9,649 nt of DNA from Prosthecobacter debontii (GTDB taxonomy: Bacteria; Verrucomicrobiota; Verrucomicrobiia; Verrucomicrobiales; Akkermansiaceae), in contig CAMCYT010000088.1 in the NCBI GenBank assembly GCA_945885485.1, positions 1 through 9,649 of the forward strand, written 5' to 3'. The notes beneath the pieces are model-generated. The model was not told where the DNA came from and did not search any database. It saw only the letters and a list, made by a program, of their open reading frames with translations. Positions 5,947 through 9,649 of this stretch are shown one piece after another. Numbering within the stretch: the stretch's first letter is position 1; every line of letters begins with the position of its first letter. A program made the translations under genes and the position numbers.

Positions 5947-5999
5947 GCATTGTAACAAAGCTTAACTCTCGTCGCAAGCAACCAGAAATCACAATAATC

Positions 6000-6041
6000 T
6001 TCTTCTGGAGCCGACATATTATCTATAGCTAATCAGAAGAA
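6000..6041 (+). promoter_or_regulatory. Inverted repeat overlapping the ribosome-binding region of the SASA fusion gene
   Basis: TTCTTCTG (6000-6007) is perfectly complementary to CAGAAGAA (6034-6041) with a 26-base AT-rich loop. The right arm is part of the purine-rich tract AGAAGAAAGAAG (6035-6046), the only ribosome-binding-like sequence ahead of the ATG at 6054. If both arms are transcribed, the hairpin would cover that tract and could limit translation. Where transcription starts is not known. Confidence 0.3.
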
Positions 6042-6053
6042 AGAAGCAATTTT

Positions 6054-9000
6054 ATGAAACACAGACTGAAACTTGTTATCGCGATATTGTTAGGTAGTTT
6101 CTTCTCCCCACTGAACGCAGCGGAAAGCACTCCCATACCTGATTTCACTTCGGGTGGGCATAGCGACGGATCGCACGATTGGTTGCTCGGCCCCACAGGT
6201 CTCCGCGGTTGGATGTATTTCCGCCACGAAGACCTCACCGCCGCCTCCCGGCAGATTATCATCACCGCCGTAGACAAAGGTTCACCCGCCGATGGTATCC
6301 TGCAAGTGAATGACGTAATCCTCGGTGTCTTCGGTAAACCCTTCGCGGACGATGCACGCCGCAGCTTCGGTCACGCTATTGCCGCAGCGGAAGAAAAAAC
6401 CGGCATCCTTCCTCTGAGCATCTGGCGAGGTGGCAAAACATCCACGGTCGAACTTAAGCTGAAAGTGCTCGGAGCATACAGCGCCACCGCTCCTTATGAT
6501 TGCCCTAAATCGAAAGCGATCTTCGAACAAGGTTGCCGCCTCATCGAGGAGAGGGGTTTTGAAAATGCCGATATCCCCGATCATCTCAACGCCCTCGCCC
6601 TGCTCGCTAGCGGTGATAAAAAGCATTACACGATGCTCGGTAAATTTGCCGAAAAAGTCGCAGAGTCCCTTCAAAACGTAGACACATGGAACTGGCACAT
6701 CGCCTATGGAAATCTTTTCTTAAGCGAGTATACACTCGCCACCGATAGGAAGACCGTGTTTTCCGAATTGAAACAGGTCACCATGCGTGGAGTGAAAAAC
6801 CAGTGCATGAATGGCATGTGGGGACACGCTCCCTCATTGGCTAATGGCCATTCGGAAGGCTACGGAGGCATGAACGTGATCGGCTTGCCGATGACGATTT
6901 CCCTCGTGCTGGCCCGCGAGGCTGGGGTCAGCGATCCAACCTTGGATAAGGCCATCGAAAAGTCCTCGATATTTCTCCGCTATTACGTGGACAAGGGTGC
7001 GATCCCCTACGGCGATCATCCAGCGTGGGGAAGTGCTCATGATGACAACGGAAAATCTTCCTGTGCCGCCGTGATGTTCGATATTCTCGGCGATCGCGAT
7101 GCCACTGCTTTCAATTCACGGATGGCCACCGCTGCCTACGACCACCGCGAGCAGGGTCATTGCGGAAATTTCTGGAACATGCTCTGGGCCATCCCGGGCG
7201 CGTCGCGCAGCGGACCTCATGCCACCGGTGCCTACCTCAAGGAACAAGCGTGGTATTACGATCTCTCTCGCAACTGGAAAGGTGCTTTCGTTTATCAACA
7301 AATCGAAGCGGGTGATGAAAATAATAACTACAACGAGTGGGATCTAACAGGAGGCTATCTGCTCTCTTTCGGTCTCTATCAAAAAAGCCTGCGTATCATC
7401 GGCAAGAAAACGTCCGTAGCCCCATCGTTGAGTCCCGAGGAGGTTAAAACTGTCATCGTTGCCGGGCGCGACCGATACCCGGAGGGCGAGAGAAATGGTT
7501 ATATTAAAAGAGACGACGAGGTGCTACTCGAAGGTTTAAAGAGTTGGTCGCCCACCTTGCGTTATCACTCGGCTCAAGCCATCGGCAAACGCGGCGGTAA
7601 TTTCGTGCCATCACTACTTGAAATGCTCGCAAGTAAGGATCGTTACACCCGCTACGGTGCGGTCGAAGCCCTAGGGCGTCTCGGCAAGGACACCTCAAGT
7701 GCCTTGCCGCAATTACGAGCGATGCTCAAGGATTCGGACACATGGCTGCAAGCTCTCGCTGCAGAAGCTCTTGCTCGTCTCGGCGATAAAGAAAGCGCCA
7801 GCGATCTGTTAGCCATGTCCCTCCAAACAACGCCCGCCGACCCGCGCCGCATGCACCAGCGCGCCACCTCTCGCGCCTTGTTTTCTCCCTATCCAGGCAC
7901 TAGCGAACCGGTCATTCTCTCCGACTCCCTTGATGGAGTGGATCGCATACAACTTCTCCGGACCATGAAATCTTTATTGGAAAATGACGATAGCGTTGTG
8001 CGCGCCGCCGTTATTCCCGCACTCCGCAAGCTCAGCGATCGCGACCTCGCCCCGCTCCTCCCCACGCTCGCTAACGCTGTTGATAAACTCGCCCCCACCA
8101 ACGAAATGTGGGGCGATGATATTCGCAAGGAAGGACTCGACATCCTCTCGAAACACCACATCCGCGAAGGCATGCTGCTCTGTGTCTCCACCATCGAATG
8201 GCGCTGGGGCCTGGAGTTACAACCTAGGATGGACTACCTCATGCGCTACGGGAAAGGAGCTCGTGAAATGCTACCCGCACTAAAAAAAATCGGCCGCGAT
8301 CTCCAAAAACGTGAAGAAGGACAAGAGCCTAGCAATAATCAAAAAATTCTACTCAAAGCCATCGCCGACATCGAAGCTAGCACGGAAGATCCAAAAATCA
8401 TCACGCTCAAAGATTTCATTTCACGTGAAACAGCTTCAGAAAAGCCTATTGCCACCAGTTCAAAAAAACCTGGTGCTGGCGGCAAGCCACTGAAAGTTTA
8501 CATCCTCGCCGGACAATCTAACATGCAAGGTCATGCGGCGATTTCGACTTTCGATGCCATGGCTGCAGATCGCAAAACCGCTCCGCTTCTCAAGGAAATG
8601 CTCGGAGCCGACGGGAAACCGAAAGTTTGTGAAAAGGTTTGGATCTCCTCCATCGGCTGCCTCGGCGATGCTTACTCTGATCTAACAGAAAAGACCGGAA
8701 AGCTCACTGCTGGTTTTGGTGCCCCGGATGATAAGATCGGTCCTGAATTCACCTTCGGCATCTACATGGAGAAACTGGGTGATCCTGTTCTTATCATCAA
8801 GACAGCATGGGGTGGAAGGAGCTTACACACAGACTTTCGTCCTCCCGGAGCTGGACTCTACGCGTGGAGCGATTTTGAGCTCAATAAATTCAAGCAGCGG
8901 GGTGACGATATTGAAAAAAGCAAAGCTGATAAAATTGAGGTCACGGGTGTCTATTACCGAGCGATGATGGAGCATGTTAAAAAAGTTTTAGGCGACATCA

Positions 9001-9596
9001 AACGCGTGGTGCCTGAATACGATGAAAAGCAGGGCTACGAATTGGCCGGTTTCGTTTGGTTTCAAGGTTTCAATGATTTGGTTTCCGATTGGACATACGA
9101 AAAAGGCGACCAGCCCGGCGGATATGACCTCTATAAGGATTTACTCGGGCATTTGATCCGCGACGTGCGCAAGGATCTGAACGCCCCCAAGCTGCCCTTC
9201 GTCATCGGCGTCATGGGAATCAATGGTGAAAAGGAGGACAAGAATCCCGGAACTCAAATGTATTTTCGCCAAGCCCAGATGGCAGCGGTCGCGCTACCGG
9301 AATTCAAGGGCAACGTAATGGCCGTGCCTACCGCGCCATTTTGGGATGACGACCTGCAAGCCCTGCATGAACGCATGGAAGGCTATTGGCCTGCGGTGAA
9401 TGCCAAAGTAGCTGAGGAAAAAGACGAATCCTGGGAAAACAAAATGAAGTATATGGAAAAAAACTACACCGCAGCAGAATGGAAACGCCTGAAAGGTGCA
9501 TCGAACGGCGGCTACCACTACCTCGGTTCAGCAAAGATCTTAGCTCCCATCGGCAAAGCCTTCGCAGAAGCAACATTCCGTCTAACAGAGAAGTGA
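6054..9596 (+). CDS. Secreted PDZ-like / DUF6288-type / HEAT-repeat / SASA esterase fusion
   Basis: This 1180-residue protein joins several regions. A signal peptide (1-23, ending LNAA) is followed by a PDZ-like domain at about 65-138 (ITAVDKGSPADGILQVNDVILG). Residues 150-450 form a Trp/Gly/His-rich alpha-helical region of the DUF6288 type seen in Verrucomicrobiota. HEAT-like repeats follow at about 488-585 (LRYHSAQAIGKRGG, TRYGAVEALGRLG, LQALAAEALARLG) and again near 636-700. After a Lys/Ser/Gly-rich linker (about 790-812) comes a SASA domain (PF03629 type), with the nucleophile block LAGQSNMQG (S822), AWGGRSL (918-924), WFQGFND (1002-1008) and a C-terminal YHYLGSAK with candidate His 1155. 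SASA enzymes remove O-acetyl groups from sialic acid or plant and algal polysaccharides; the substrate here is not known. The start is supported by a purine-rich tract at 6035-6046. The frame is intact. Another gene starts 7 bases after the stop. Confidence 0.88.
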   Translation: MKHRLKLVIAILLGSFFSPLNAAESTPIPDFTSGGHSDGSHDWLLGPTGLRGWMYFRHEDLTAASRQIIITAVDKGSPADGILQVNDVILGVFGKPFADDARRSFGHAIAAAEEKTGILPLSIWRGGKTSTVELKLKVLGAYSATAPYDCPKSKAIFEQGCRLIEERGFENADIPDHLNALALLASGDKKHYTMLGKFAEKVAESLQNVDTWNWHIAYGNLFLSEYTLATDRKTVFSELKQVTMRGVKNQCMNGMWGHAPSLANGHSEGYGGMNVIGLPMTISLVLAREAGVSDPTLDKAIEKSSIFLRYYVDKGAIPYGDHPAWGSAHDDNGKSSCAAVMFDILGDRDATAFNSRMATAAYDHREQGHCGNFWNMLWAIPGASRSGPHATGAYLKEQAWYYDLSRNWKGAFVYQQIEAGDENNNYNEWDLTGGYLLSFGLYQKSLRIIGKKTSVAPSLSPEEVKTVIVAGRDRYPEGERNGYIKRDDEVLLEGLKSWSPTLRYHSAQAIGKRGGNFVPSLLEMLASKDRYTRYGAVEALGRLGKDTSSALPQLRAMLKDSDTWLQALAAEALARLGDKESASDLLAMSLQTTPADPRRMHQRATSRALFSPYPGTSEPVILSDSLDGVDRIQLLRTMKSLLENDDSVVRAAVIPALRKLSDRDLAPLLPTLANAVDKLAPTNEMWGDDIRKEGLDILSKHHIREGMLLCVSTIEWRWGLELQPRMDYLMRYGKGAREMLPALKKIGRDLQKREEGQEPSNNQKILLKAIADIEASTEDPKIITLKDFISRETASEKPIATSSKKPGAGGKPLKVYILAGQSNMQGHAAISTFDAMAADRKTAPLLKEMLGADGKPKVCEKVWISSIGCLGDAYSDLTEKTGKLTAGFGAPDDKIGPEFTFGIYMEKLGDPVLIIKTAWGGRSLHTDFRPPGAGLYAWSDFELNKFKQRGDDIEKSKADKIEVTGVYYRAMMEHVKKVLGDIKRVVPEYDEKQGYELAGFVWFQGFNDLVSDWTYEKGDQPGGYDLYKDLLGHLIRDVRKDLNAPKLPFVIGVMGINGEKEDKNPGTQMYFRQAQMAAVALPEFKGNVMAVPTAPFWDDDLQALHERMEGYWPAVNAKVAEEKDESWENKMKYMEKNYTAAEWKRLKGASNGGYHYLGSAKILAPIGKAFAEATFRLTEK

Positions 9597-9603
9597 TTCA
9601 CTT

Positions 9604-9649
9604 ATGAAAAACGTCTATAAAATTCTATTCTACTCCGCAGCGATCCTTC
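9604..9649 (+). CDS. 5' end of a probable exported protein (partial)
   Basis: ATG at 9604 opens a frame to the right edge giving 15 residues, MKNVYKILFYSAAIL, which look like the basic and hydrophobic parts of a signal peptide. It starts seven bases after the stop of the SASA fusion gene, so the two are probably one operon. GAGAAG just before the previous stop is the only purine-rich sequence at a suitable distance. Its function cannot be told from so short a piece. Confidence 0.6.
   Translation, partial: MKNVYKILFYSAAIL

Noticed and set aside
5949..5977. TTGCGA-17-TACAAT promoter-like pair on the minus strand ahead of the small membrane protein gene
   Set aside because: The spacing and the -10 box are good, but the -10 box ends two bases before the preferred ATG, so transcription would start inside the start codon region. 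Either the match is by chance or the true start is further in; I could not decide, so it is not listed as a feature.

Overview
The window looks like chromosomal DNA from a member of the Verrucomicrobiota (or a close PVC-group relative). The grounds are gene content and style: a Tat-exported DUF1501 protein, a very large secreted protein combining a PDZ-like domain, HEAT repeats and a sialate-O-acetylesterase-type (SASA) domain, several signal-peptide proteins, intergenic spaces full of short palindromic and AT-rich repeats, and almost no Shine-Dalgarno sequences. This assignment is inference; no rRNA or other strict marker is present.

Layout. Bases 1-124 hold the 5' end of a secreted protein on the minus strand. 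A 457-base gene-free stretch (125-581) follows, carrying a minus-strand terminator-like hairpin and several repeats. Then come minus-strand genes: lysA (582-1871) with rpmB directly upstream (1878-2144), a TraB/GumN-family secreted protein (2310-3239), a small membrane-anchored coiled-coil protein (3343-3708), a DUF1501 protein (3941-5398) and a small four-helix membrane protein (5590-5946). After a 107-base divergent intergenic region the plus strand carries the 1180-residue SASA fusion protein (6054-9596) and, 7 bases later, the start of another probably exported protein (9604 to the end).

How the parts relate. rpmB and lysA appear to form one transcription unit of housekeeping genes (ribosomal protein bL28 and the last step of lysine synthesis). 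The TraB-like, coiled-coil, DUF1501 and small membrane genes are separated by 100-260 bases of repeat-bearing DNA and may be independent units. The right end is a secreted-enzyme locus, plausibly acting on acetylated polysaccharides, whose second gene is cut by the window edge.

The most notable points are the domain fusion at 6054-9596 and the intergenic repeat families: 9-bp CACGAAANN arrays on both sides of the TraB-like gene, an AATC-rich element behind two unrelated genes, an inverted-repeat element at 3795-3932, and a palindromic block at 301-350. I found no tRNA, rRNA, CRISPR array, transposase or phage gene. I do not see a clear new multi-gene system here.
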